DNA from: Hymenobacter psoromatis
GTDB taxonomy: Bacteria > Bacteroidota > Bacteroidia > Cytophagales > Hymenobacteraceae
NCBI RefSeq assembly: GCF_020012125.1
Contig: NZ_JAIFAG010000001.1
Span: 1,116,001-1,180,000, forward strand
Direction of reading: 5' to 3'
DNA: 64,000 nt
Shown here: positions 18,206 through 25,580 of the stretch, piece after piece
Position numbering within the stretch: the stretch's first letter is position 1
How the letters are laid out: each line of letters opens with the position of its first letter
Position numbers and translations under genes: made by a program
The notes under the pieces: model-generated
Databases searched by the model: none
What the model was told of the DNA's origin: nothing
Seen by the model: only the letters and a program-made list of their open reading frames with translations

Positions 18206-19240
18206 CTACCAAGTAGGCTGACCGGGGGCCGGGGCGTTGCCTTGCCGGGGGCGCGGCCGCTGCTGTAAGTACTGCTGTTCGCTCTCGCGCAGGGTATTGA
18301 GGAGTTGTTGGGCCTGGGCTGGCGTGAGGTCCATCGCCTTCAGGCGCTCGCGCTGGGTTTGCAGCTGCAGGTCGGTATCGGTGGCCGCATCGGTACCGGG
18401 GCGGTGGCTGCGGCCGGGCGCATTACCCGCGCCGGTTACGTCGAGCCCGCGCTGCGAGCCGCCCGCCACGCCGGTGGGCACGGGCCGGGTCGGTCCTGAC
18501 CCACCGGGGCCACTGCCGGGCGCGTTGGTGCCGGGCGCGGGGGTAGGGCGCTGGCGGTCGGGCTGGCCGGCGCGGCCGGGCTGCGGCGCGCCAGCCCGAC
18601 CGCCGGGCGGCGGGGGGGCAGGGTCAGCTATCTCGCCCGGCCGGCCGGCCCCCGTGGTGGGCGACGCGCTAGGGCTGCGCTCCCCGCCGCTGGCCTTAGC
18701 CGTCGAGTCACGCTTCGCCGATGAATCTTTGGGCTTTGATTTAGGGTCCGAGTTGCTAGGAGGGGGTAGAGCGGGGGGCCGCTGGCCCGCCAGATACTGG
18801 CTCAGCAACTCGTAGTTATAGCGGGCCGCTGCGTTGGCAGGGTCCAGCCGCAGGGCCTGGCGCAATAAGCTGATTGCCTGCGAATACTGCCGCTGCGCCG
18901 CCAGCAAGCCAGCCAACTGCTGCCGCGCCGCTGTCCCCACGGTGGCCGGCATGGACGGGGCGAGCAAGCGGCCGTACGTAACGCGGGCGGCGGCCAGCTG
19001 TCCGGCCTGCGCCTGCGCCTGCGCTAGGTTGAGCAGTAGGGCGGGGGTAGGGCCGCCCCGCCCCGCCAGCCGCCCGGCTCGGCCAAACAGCAGCGCCGCC
19101 TCGGTAGCTTGGCCGTGCCGGGCGGCGGCGGCGGCTTGCACCTGCGCCGCGTTGTGCTCGCGCACCCGCACGAGCCAGTCCCAGCCCGGCAGGCTGGCCC
19201 CGAGCAGTATCAGCAACGCAGCTACTAAGCTCACTTTCAT
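18206..19240 (-). CDS. TPR protein of Bat (BatC/BatE) type
   Basis: 344 residues: an N-terminal hydrophobic helix (VSLVAALLILLGASLPGW), TPR-like repeats to about residue 155, then a long low-complexity Pro/Gly/Ser linker (155-290) and a basic C-terminal helix (RERLKAMDLTPAQAQQLLNTLRESEQQYLQQR). It overlaps the vWA gene by 4 bases (ATGA), so the two are translationally coupled. In Bacteroidota, Bat operons pair vWA membrane proteins with TPR proteins and act in aerotolerance or envelope stress; the MoxR ATPase and a second vWA gene of a full Bat operon are not here. Confidence 0.75.
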   Translation of the reverse strand: MKVSLVAALLILLGASLPGWDWLVRVREHNAAQVQAAAAARHGQATEAALLFGRAGRLAGRGGPTPALLLNLAQAQAQAGQLAAARVTYGRLLAPSMPATVGTAARQQLAGLLAAQRQYSQAISLLRQALRLDPANAAARYNYELLSQYLAGQRPPALPPPSNSDPKSKPKDSSAKRDSTAKASGGERSPSASPTTGAGRPGEIADPAPPPPGGRAGAPQPGRAGQPDRQRPTPAPGTNAPGSGPGGSGPTRPVPTGVAGGSQRGLDVTGAGNAPGRSHRPGTDAATDTDLQLQTQRERLKAMDLTPAQAQQLLNTLRESEQQYLQQRPRPRQGNAPAPGQPTW

Positions 19241-20232
19241 TGCTCGGGGCGCAGTACGCGTACGGTTATCAGGCTATCAAGAAGTAGCAGCACTAGGGCC
19301 GCGCCCAGGGGGTAGCGGTAGCGGTTATCGGCCACGGCCACGGTGCGATTCGCCAGCTGGCTGGCATCGGGCGGGGGGAGGGTACGCAGGCGGGCCACGA
19401 GGGCGGGCAGGCCGTTTTCCTGGTTGTTGAGGGCTACGTATTGGCCGTTGGTTTGGGCGGCTACTTGCAGCAGTGGGGCTTCGCGCAGGCGGCTCACTAC
19501 GGGGTTGCCGCGGGCATCGAGCAGGGGCTTTTTGCCGCCCGGCGCGGGCACCGGTCCGCCCGTGGCCGTGCCTACCCCCACCGTAAACACCCGCGCCCCA
19601 GTGCGGGCCAGCGCCTGCAACACCGGCTCTAGGTTTTCGCCGAAGTCCTCGCCGTCGCTCACCACTACAGCGGCCGTGGCGCGAGCCGGCGCGCCGGGCG
19701 CGGGAGTGCTGGTTTCGAGCTGGCTCAGCAGCAGTTCCAGCGGGGCGCGCAGGGTGGTGGGGCCGGGGGGAGTAAGCTTGGTACTCAGCGTATGCAGGAA
19801 CAAATCCAGGGCCGACTGGTCGTAAGTAAGCGGGCACTGCACGTAAGCTTCGGCCCCGAACACGAGGAGGCCCAGGCGGTCAGCCGGGAAAGCGGCAGCC
19901 AGCTCGCGCAGGGCGGCCTGGGCGCGCAGCAGGCGGGTAGGGGCCACGTCGGCCGCGTCCATCGAGCGCGATACGTCTACCAGCAGCCACACGTCTTGCC
20001 CGGCGGTGCGCACGGCCTGCTGCCGCACGCCCAGCGCTGGCCCCAGCCAAGCCAGCACCAGCAGCAGGCCCGCCGCCAGCCGCACGGGCAGCTTCCAGGC
20101 CAGGCGGCGCGCCCCTACGCCCAGCCGCCGCCCCAGCCGCGCCGTGCGCTGCGTGTAGAGGGTCAGCAGTAGCCCCAGCATCGCCAGCCCCAGGGCCGCC
20201 GGCCAAAAATCAGGATACGCCCAGGTGAGCAT
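19237..20232 (-). CDS. vWA-domain membrane protein (BatA/BatB type)
   Basis: 331 residues. Two N-terminal transmembrane helices, a von Willebrand A domain with the MIDAS motif DVSRS (86-90), Thr and Asp further on (VVVSDGEDFGEN), and a C-terminal transmembrane helix (YRYPLGAALVLLLLDSLITV). The vWA domain faces the periplasm. Forms a two-gene operon with the overlapping TPR gene. A TAGTTTTG box at 20291-20298 lies about 60 bases upstream. Confidence 0.85.
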   Translation of the reverse strand: MLTWAYPDFWPAALGLAMLGLLLTLYTQRTARLGRRLGVGARRLAWKLPVRLAAGLLLVLAWLGPALGVRQQAVRTAGQDVWLLVDVSRSMDAADVAPTRLLRAQAALRELAAAFPADRLGLLVFGAEAYVQCPLTYDQSALDLFLHTLSTKLTPPGPTTLRAPLELLLSQLETSTPAPGAPARATAAVVVSDGEDFGENLEPVLQALARTGARVFTVGVGTATGGPVPAPGGKKPLLDARGNPVVSRLREAPLLQVAAQTNGQYVALNNQENGLPALVARLRTLPPPDASQLANRTVAVADNRYRYPLGAALVLLLLDSLITVRVLRPEQ

Positions 20233-20290
20233 GAAGCAAGTAGTAAACAGTCAGCCGCTAGCCGCCGCCAATAAGGAGGGTAGGCTCCCG

Positions 20291-20298
20291 CAAAACTA
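20291..20298 (-). promoter_or_regulatory. -7 promoter box TAGTTTTG
   Basis: Exact TAnnTTTG match upstream of the Bat-type operon; no spaced TTG. Confidence 0.4.
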
Positions 20299-20456
20299 GC
20301 CCGGCGGCTCCGTTGTGGCCCCCGCCGCCACTGCCCGCGCCGGGCCCGTGCGCCGGGCCCGCGCAAAATGTTTCTGAAAAAATGCCCGCTAATCGGCCAG
20401 CTTGGCGTATATTTGCCCCCGCTAAGGCTAACCGGGCCTTGGCAAGCCACTTGTAC

Positions 20457-20544
20457 GGAGAAGTGGGTGAGTGGCTGAAACCAGTAGTTTGCTAAACTGC
20501 CGTAGCTCTAAAGGTTACCGGGGGTTCGAATCCCCCCTTCTCCG
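20457..20544 (+). tRNA. tRNA-Ser (GCT)
   Basis: 88 nt. Acceptor GGAGAAG / CTTCTCC, G discriminator, anticodon loop TTGCTAA (anticodon GCT, reads AGC/AGU), long variable arm as expected for a class II tRNA, T-loop TTCGAAT. CCA is not encoded. Confidence 0.95.
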
Positions 20545-20553
20545 CATGGTTGA

Positions 20554-20630
20554 GTTGAGAGTTAAAAGTGATGAGCTAAGAGTTTTTTAGCAACAGCAAC
20601 TCATCACTTTTAACTCTTAACTATTTTTTT
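20554..20630 (+). terminator. 18-bp inverted repeat with T-tract between tRNA-Ser and tRNA-Pro
   Basis: Arms AGAGTTAAAAGTGATGAG (20558-20575) and its complement (20600-20617), extendable by four pairs including one G-T, followed by TATTTTTTT (to 20630). It can end the tRNA-Ser transcript, though the T-tract abuts tRNA-Pro. Confidence 0.6.
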
Positions 20631-20704
20631 CGGGGTGTAGCGTAGCCCGGTATCGCGTCTGCTTTGGGAGCAGAAGGTCGTAGGTTCGAATCCTGCCACC
20701 CCGA
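20631..20704 (+). tRNA. tRNA-Pro (TGG)
   Basis: 74 nt. Acceptor CGGGGTG / CACCCCG, A discriminator, anticodon loop TTTGGGA (anticodon TGG), T-loop TTCGAAT. CCA is not encoded. Confidence 0.95.
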
Positions 20705-20725
20705 CATTATTTTTTTACCAAATTT

Positions 20726-20799
20726 GACCCCATAGCTCAGCTGGATAGAGCAGCTACCTTCTAAGTAGCCGGTCATTGGTTCGAATCCAATTGGGGCCA
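20726..20799 (+). tRNA. tRNA-Arg (TCT) with an acceptor-stem mismatch
   Basis: 74 nt. Anticodon loop CTTCTAA (anticodon TCT, reads AGA). The acceptor arm GACCCCA opposite TGGGGCC leaves A2 facing C71, the only unpaired position; all other stems pair well. A discriminator; CCA not encoded. Confidence 0.93.
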
Positions 20800-20843
20800 C
20801 GCTTTTCAAGCTGTCCCAACTAGGATGTCGAGAACTTAAAAAA

Positions 20844-20876
20844 AGCCTCTGCCGGCCCCGGCAGAGGCTTTTTTTG
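20844..20876. terminator. intrinsic terminator after the tRNA cluster
   Basis: A-tract, stem AGCCTCTGCCGG / CCGGCAGAGGCT, then seven T. Separates the tRNA cluster from gyrB and would work in both directions. Confidence 0.85.
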
Positions 20877-20945
20877 GTCCTGAAAATACCTGCCAAATAC
20901 CCAGCAAAAGCTGCACAAAAGCTAGGCTAAATGGAATAAAAAGAG

Positions 20946-20953
20946 TACTTTTG
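20946..20953 (+). promoter_or_regulatory. -7 promoter box of gyrB, TACTTTTG
   Basis: Exact TAnnTTTG match 50 bases upstream of the gyrB ATG; the -33 region (AAAGCTAGGCTAAATGG) has no TTG. Confidence 0.5.
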
Positions 20954-21003
20954 AGTGTTCTCTTCCTGGCCGTATTTCCGGTCGGTTTAACCCCCTCTCT
21001 CGC

Positions 21004-23028
21004 ATGAGTGAAGTAGTAGAAAAGAAAGCCCCCGCCACCGAGTATTCGGCCGATAGCATTCAGGTACTGGAAGGGCTGGAAGCGGTGCGCAAGCGCCCCA
21101 GCATGTACATCGGCGACACGGGTGTCAAGGGCCTGCACCATTTGGTGTGGGAGGTCGTGGACAATTCCATTGACGAAGCCCTGGCCGGGCACTGCGACCT
21201 GATTCAGGTCACGATTAACGAAAATAACTCGGTTACCGTCCGCGACAACGGCCGCGGCATTCCCGTGGACTGGCACGCCAAGGAGGGCCGCTCGGCCCTG
21301 GAAGTGGTGATGACCGTGCTGCACGCCGGCGGCAAATTCGACAAAGACAGCTACAAGGTATCGGGCGGCCTGCACGGGGTAGGGGTGAGCTGCGTGAATG
21401 CGCTCAGCATCGACCTTAAGGTGAATGTGCGCCGCAAAGGCCACCTCTACGAGCAGGAATACAGCATCGGCGCGCCGCTCTACCCGGTGAAGGAAATCGG
21501 CGATACCGACGAGCACGGTACGCAGGTGCAGTTCTTGCCCGACCCCACCATTTTCACGGAGACGGTGTACCGCTACGCTACTATCGCGGGGCGTTTGCGC
21601 GACTTGTCGTTCCTCAACAAAGGCATCCGCATTACCCTTACCGACCGGCGCGACGTGCTGACCGGCGACGCGGCCGTGGGCCACGCCAACGCCGAGGGCT
21701 TCCGCTACGAGGAATTTTACTCGACCGGCGGCCTGCGCGACTTCGTGCAGTACCTCGATGGCACTGAGCGACCCTCGCTGCTCGCCGAGCCCATTTATGT
21801 GGAGAGTGAGAAGGGCGGCGTGCCCGTGGAAGTGGCGTTGCAGTATAACACCTCTTACCAGGAGAACGTCTATTCTTACGTTAATAATATTAATACTATT
21901 GAGGGCGGCACGCACGTGGCGGGCTTCCGCTCGGCGGTGACGCGGGTGCTGAAGAACTACGGCGACAAGCGGCAGCTCTTTGATAAGGCCAAGGTGGATA
22001 TTACCGGCGACGACTTTCGCGAAGGCCTCACGGCCGTTATCTCGGTGAAGGTGATGGAGCCGCAGTTTGAGGGCCAGACCAAGACCAAGCTCGGTAACTC
22101 GGAGGTAAGCGGCGCGGTGAATGCCGCGGTGGGCGAAATTCTGGGCCAATACCTGGAAGAAAACCCCGGCCAGGCCAACAGAATTATGGACAAGGTGATA
22201 CTGGCCGCCAAGGCCCGCATCGCCGCCCGCAAGGCTAAGGATATGGTGCAGCGCAAGAATGTGCTGGGCTCCAACTCCTTGCCCGGTAAGCTGGCCGACT
22301 GCTCCGACTCGGACCCGAAAGTGTGCGAGCTGTACTTGGTCGAAGGCGACTCGGCCGGCGGCACCGCCAAAGCGGGCCGCAATCGGGCGTTCCAGGCCAT
22401 TCTGCCGTTGCGTGGCAAAATCCTGAACGTGGAGAAGGCGCAGGAGCACAAAATCCTGGAAAACGAGGAAATCAAGAACATGATTACCGCACTCGGCGTG
22501 ACGTTCAACGAGCGTAAGTCGCTGGCGTTCGGCACTGATGATGAGGGCAACGAAACCGGCCCACTGAACTTCGACAAGCTGCGCTATCACAAGGTCATTA
22601 TTATGACTGATGCGGATATCGACGGCTCGCACATTCGGACGCTGATTCTCACTTTCTTCTTCCGCTACATGCGGCAGCTCGTGGACCAAGGCTACATCTA
22701 CATTGCCCTACCCCCCCTTTACCTGGTGAAGCGCGGCAAGGAGGAGCGCTACTGCTGGAGCGAGGAGGAGCGCATGGCGGCCCAGGAGGAAATCGGTCGC
22801 GGCAAGCCCGATACCGTGCATGTGCAGCGCTACAAGGGTCTCGGCGAAATGAACGCCGAGCAGCTCTGGACCACCACTATGCAGCCCGCTACCCGCTCGC
22901 TGAAGCGAGTCACCGTGGACTCGGCCGCCGAGGCCGACCACTTGTTCTCGATGCTGATGGGCGACGAGGTGGCCCCGCGCCGGGATTTTATCGAGCAGAA
23001 CGCGAAGTACGCCAAGCTGGACGTCTAG
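21004..23028 (+). CDS. gyrB: DNA gyrase subunit B
   Basis: ATPase subunit of gyrase, which introduces negative supercoils with GyrA. 674 residues. GHKL ATP site: EVVDNSIDEAL with catalytic/Mg-binding Glu and Asn near residue 55, DNGRGIP, GGLHGVGVSCVNALS. TOPRIM domain with Glu in LVEGDSAGGTA (about 447) and DADIDGSHI (about 535-542). C-terminal RYKGLGEMNAEQLW and KRV motifs complete. No large insert of the proteobacterial type, as usual for Bacteroidota. Transcribed alone from a promoter just upstream; gyrA, dnaA and recF are not in the window. Confidence 0.98.
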   Translation: MSEVVEKKAPATEYSADSIQVLEGLEAVRKRPSMYIGDTGVKGLHHLVWEVVDNSIDEALAGHCDLIQVTINENNSVTVRDNGRGIPVDWHAKEGRSALEVVMTVLHAGGKFDKDSYKVSGGLHGVGVSCVNALSIDLKVNVRRKGHLYEQEYSIGAPLYPVKEIGDTDEHGTQVQFLPDPTIFTETVYRYATIAGRLRDLSFLNKGIRITLTDRRDVLTGDAAVGHANAEGFRYEEFYSTGGLRDFVQYLDGTERPSLLAEPIYVESEKGGVPVEVALQYNTSYQENVYSYVNNINTIEGGTHVAGFRSAVTRVLKNYGDKRQLFDKAKVDITGDDFREGLTAVISVKVMEPQFEGQTKTKLGNSEVSGAVNAAVGEILGQYLEENPGQANRIMDKVILAAKARIAARKAKDMVQRKNVLGSNSLPGKLADCSDSDPKVCELYLVEGDSAGGTAKAGRNRAFQAILPLRGKILNVEKAQEHKILENEEIKNMITALGVTFNERKSLAFGTDDEGNETGPLNFDKLRYHKVIIMTDADIDGSHIRTLILTFFFRYMRQLVDQGYIYIALPPLYLVKRGKEERYCWSEEERMAAQEEIGRGKPDTVHVQRYKGLGEMNAEQLWTTTMQPATRSLKRVTVDSAAEADHLFSMLMGDEVAPRRDFIEQNAKYAKLDV

Positions 23029-23213
23029 ACCGCAGATTCAAACGGATTTCGCCGCTACGCGGCTGACTGTTGCTGACAATAAAAAAGGCTGCTAGCAGGC
23101 AGCCTTTTTTATTGTCAGCAACTAAGAAAAATATTAAAGCCAAGCCTTAGCGTAGTCAGCCGCGTTAGCGGCGCATCCGCGAAATCAGTTAAATCCGTTT
23201 GAATCTGCGGTCA
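23028..23213. repeat. nested composite palindrome filling the gyrB / deaminase gap
   Basis: Outer arms of 22 bp (GACCGCAGATTCAAACGGAT.., 23028-23049; complement 23192-23213), a middle pair GCCGCTACGCGGCTGAC / GTCAGCCGCGTTAGCGGC (one inserted base), and an inner 24-bp terminator hairpin. The outer and middle units recur at 51639-51690. The palindrome begins in the gyrB stop codon and ends in the deaminase stop codon. Confidence 0.9.
23069..23122. terminator. 24-bp bidirectional terminator hairpin
   Basis: Perfect arms GTTGCTGACAATAAAAAAGG... (23069-23092) and complement (23099-23122), loop TAGCAG. The A/T tracts lie inside the stem so it can serve both converging genes. Confidence 0.85.
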
Positions 23214-23708
23214 ATAGGCTGTTTTGCTCTCGTGCGTTTGCCATGCCCTAAAAGCCACTAGCGCCTCGTCGCGCAATAGCTGCTGCATCGGGATGCGGCG
23301 CTGGGGTAGGGGCTTCTCTATTTCGTCGTAAATAAACTGGTCGTCGAAGCCTACGGCGGCCGCGTCGGCCTTAGTATTGGCGTAGAAGACGCGCGCCGGC
23401 CTGGCCCAGTAGATGGCCCCGAGGCACATCGGGCAAGGTTCGCAGCTGGTGTAGAGGTCGCAGCCGTCGAGCTGGTGGGTGCCCAGCGCCTGGCACGCCT
23501 TGCGAATGGCGTCTACCTCGGCGTGGCAGGTAGGGTCGTTGGTGCTGGTAACCTGGTTGAAGCCGCGGGCGATAATCTGCCCGTCCTTCGCCACAACGGC
23601 CCCGAACGGGCCGCCGCCGCCAGCCTGCATTTTTTCTAATGATAGCCGGATAGCCTCGCGCATAAAGTTAGGGTCGGGTGAGGCAGGTGCGCTGTTATAA
23701 TTTTCCAC
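23211..23708 (-). CDS. guaD: guanine deaminase / nucleoside deaminase
   Basis: 165 residues from a GTG start at 23708 (GTGGAAAATTAT). Cytidine-deaminase-fold zinc enzyme: HAE motif in CHAEVDAIRKA and PCPMC in TSCEPCPMCLGAIYWA. The C-terminal part ANTKADAAAVGFDDQFIYDEI is typical of the B. subtilis GuaD type, which deaminates guanine to xanthine for nitrogen or purine salvage, rather than of the tRNA deaminase TadA. Convergent with gyrB through a nested palindrome. Substrate assignment is by family resemblance. Confidence 0.85.
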   Translation of the reverse strand: MENYNSAPASPDPNFMREAIRLSLEKMQAGGGGPFGAVVAKDGQIIARGFNQVTSTNDPTCHAEVDAIRKACQALGTHQLDGCDLYTSCEPCPMCLGAIYWARPARVFYANTKADAAAVGFDDQFIYDEIEKPLPQRRIPMQQLLRDEALVAFRAWQTHESKTAY

Positions 23709-23828
23709 GAATTGAGAATCAGTTTTTTAAGTAAAACACGCGGAATTATTTTGGATTTGCCGGAATCTTTTACCCAGTTGTTTGTTCTACCTGCGTGAAA
23801 GAATAGTTTTTTAAGGTGTTTTGGTTGG

Positions 23829-23862
23829 AAAGCCCTTCGCTCATGGCGTAGGGCTTTTTTTC
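23829..23862 (+). terminator. orphan plus-strand intrinsic terminator
   Basis: Stem AAAGCCCT..CGC / GCG..AGGGCTTT (one T-T mismatch), loop TCATG, then seven T. No plus-strand gene ends nearby; the AT-rich stretch 23709-23828 could encode a short RNA but has no exact promoter box. The rest of the 364-base gap to 24073 shows no gene; TATCTTGC (24013-24020) is a possible variant -7 box for the next gene. Confidence 0.6.
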
Positions 23863-24072
23863 TGACCCTACGCCGCTGATGGAAGTAGGGAAGTACCCTG
23901 GAGGGGCCGAGCAGCAAAAGTAGTAGTTTGCGCGCTGCGGATTAGCAGCCGAGCACGTTGGCCTGGCGGAGGGGGGTAGGGCTGGCTTAAAAAACGGGTG
24001 GCGGCTCCCACTTATCTTGCCCCGCGCCGCTAGCGCTACGCGTTTCTTTCCCACCCAATCCAGCTTAGATAA

Positions 24073-24909
24073 ATGCTGACTCGCAGAAAATTTTTGGCTG
24101 CTACTGGCCTGCTCGCCGCGGGCTGGGCGGCCGGGCAACGAGTAGCGCAGGCCGCCCGCGTGCGCGACATTGGCCTGCAGCTCTACACGGTGCGGACCGA
24201 GATGCTGCAAGATGCTAAAGGCACGCTGGCCCGCGTGGCCCAGTTGGGCTATAAGGAGATAGAGTCGGCCAGCAGCGCCAAGGGCCACTACTACGGTCTG
24301 AGCGCCAAAGAGATAAAGCAGGTGACCCGCGACTTGGGCCTGACGCTACGCAGCGGCCACGTGCAGATAGACGAGCACTGGGCGCGCACCATAGACGAGG
24401 CCGCCGAAGCTGGGCAGCAGTACCTCATCTGCTCAACCATGCCCAGCACCGGCCAAACGGCCAGCAACTACGAGCGGGTCGCCGACGTGTTCAATAAGTC
24501 GGCTGAAGCCTGCCGCAAAGCGGGCCTGCTTTTCGGCTATCACAACCACGAGTATGAGTTCGAGCAGGAGAATGGACAGATTTTTTATGATATTTTATTA
24601 GCAAAAACTGACCCTACGCTCGTGCATATGGAGCTGGATTTGGGCTGGGTGGTAGCGGCCGGTCAAGACCCTTTGCGCTATTTCGAGCGCTACCCCGGTC
24701 GGTTTCCGCTCTGGCACCTCAAGGACGTGAAGCCTGATAAAGCCGTGAGCACCGAGCTGGGCACCGGCCGCGTGCCGGTGGTGCCGCTGCTGCAACACGC
24801 TCAGCAGGCGGGCCTAAAGTACTTTTTTGTAGAGCAGGAAGACTACCAAACCTCGGCCCTGGATAGTGCCCGGCGCGACATCGAGTACCTGCGCCAGCTT
24901 ACCTACTAG
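24073..24909 (+). CDS. sugar phosphate isomerase/epimerase-like TIM barrel, Tat-exported
   Basis: 278 residues. Twin-arginine signal LTRRKFLAATGLLAAG then an AP_endonuc_2 TIM barrel beginning DIGLQLYTVRTEML. Metal-ligand motifs are visible: GYHNHEYEF (His), HMELDLGWV (Glu/Asp), LWHLKDV (His), and FVEQED (Glu) near the end. Such periplasmic barrels act on keto-sugars or related substrates. First gene of a plus-strand group with a GMC dehydrogenase pair and a second, homologous barrel (27307-28200); the two share the layout and most metal motifs. Confidence 0.85.
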   Translation: MLTRRKFLAATGLLAAGWAAGQRVAQAARVRDIGLQLYTVRTEMLQDAKGTLARVAQLGYKEIESASSAKGHYYGLSAKEIKQVTRDLGLTLRSGHVQIDEHWARTIDEAAEAGQQYLICSTMPSTGQTASNYERVADVFNKSAEACRKAGLLFGYHNHEYEFEQENGQIFYDILLAKTDPTLVHMELDLGWVVAAGQDPLRYFERYPGRFPLWHLKDVKPDKAVSTELGTGRVPVVPLLQHAQQAGLKYFFVEQEDYQTSALDSARRDIEYLRQLTY

Positions 24910-25007
24910 GCCGCCGGGGCGCGGGCCGGCTACCGCAGCGCGGCCGGGCTCGCCCGCGCTAAAAAAGCTGTAATTTGCACTATCCTGTCCTTTTCCATTC
25001 TTGTTGT

Positions 25008-25580
25008 ATGAATCGGCGATTAGTTATTAAGAACCTGACTTGGCTGGCCGGCACGGCCGCGCTGCTGCCTGGCTGCCTCTCGCAAACCGAGCGCGAGCAG
25101 CCTGCCTCCATGCCGCTCAAGCACGTGGCCTTGAACGCCCGCGACGAAAACCTGCTCACGGAGGTGTGCGAAACCCTGCTACCCCGCACCAACACGCCGG
25201 GGGCCAAGGACCTGCATATACCCCGCTACGTGCTCAAGATGCTCGACGACTGCACGCCGCCTAAGGACCAGCAGACGTTTGTGGGCGGGCTAAAGCAATT
25301 TGACGACGTGGCCCGCAAGCAGTTGGGGCAGGCGTTTGGGGCCAGTAGCGCAGCGCAGCGGACGGGGCTTTTGCAACGCCTTGACCAGCAGCCCAAAGGC
25401 TTTCCCGATGAAGTGGTGGCGTTCTACCGCGCCGCCCGGCAGCTGACTATTGACGGCTACAAAGGCAGCCAGTTTTTTATGACTAAAGAAGTAGTGTACG
25501 AGCTGGTACCCAGCCGCTATAACGGGTATTTTCCCGTGAGCCAGCTAAATTTAGCCGTTCCCCGTCATGGCCAATCTTAA
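25008..25580 (+). CDS. gluconate 2-dehydrogenase subunit 3-family protein, lipoprotein
   Basis: 190 residues from ATG 25008 (MNRRLVIKNLTWLAGTAALLPGC). The N-terminus combines RR and a lipobox-like LLPGC with Cys about 23; the rest is the Gluconate_2-dh_3 domain (LLTEVCETLLPRTNTPGAKD, VVAFYRAARQLTIDGYKGSQFFM). In this enzyme class the small subunit escorts the GMC flavoprotein through the Tat pathway and stabilises it. Its end overlaps the GMC gene by 14 bases, so the two are coupled. A TAATTTGC variant -7 box lies about 37 bases upstream of the start. Confidence 0.88.
   Translation: MNRRLVIKNLTWLAGTAALLPGCLSQTEREQPASMPLKHVALNARDENLLTEVCETLLPRTNTPGAKDLHIPRYVLKMLDDCTPPKDQQTFVGGLKQFDDVARKQLGQAFGASSAAQRTGLLQRLDQQPKGFPDEVVAFYRAARQLTIDGYKGSQFFMTKEVVYELVPSRYNGYFPVSQLNLAVPRHGQS

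Noticed and set aside
20457..20799. tRNA cluster as an integration site for an island
   Set aside because: No integrase and no repeated tRNA 3' end is seen nearby; the downstream gene is gyrB.
20836..22689. 617-codon open frame antisense to gyrB
   Set aside because: It is the mirror of a certain gyrB gene with GC-rich third positions; the translation shows no domain and an odd composition rich in His and Val.
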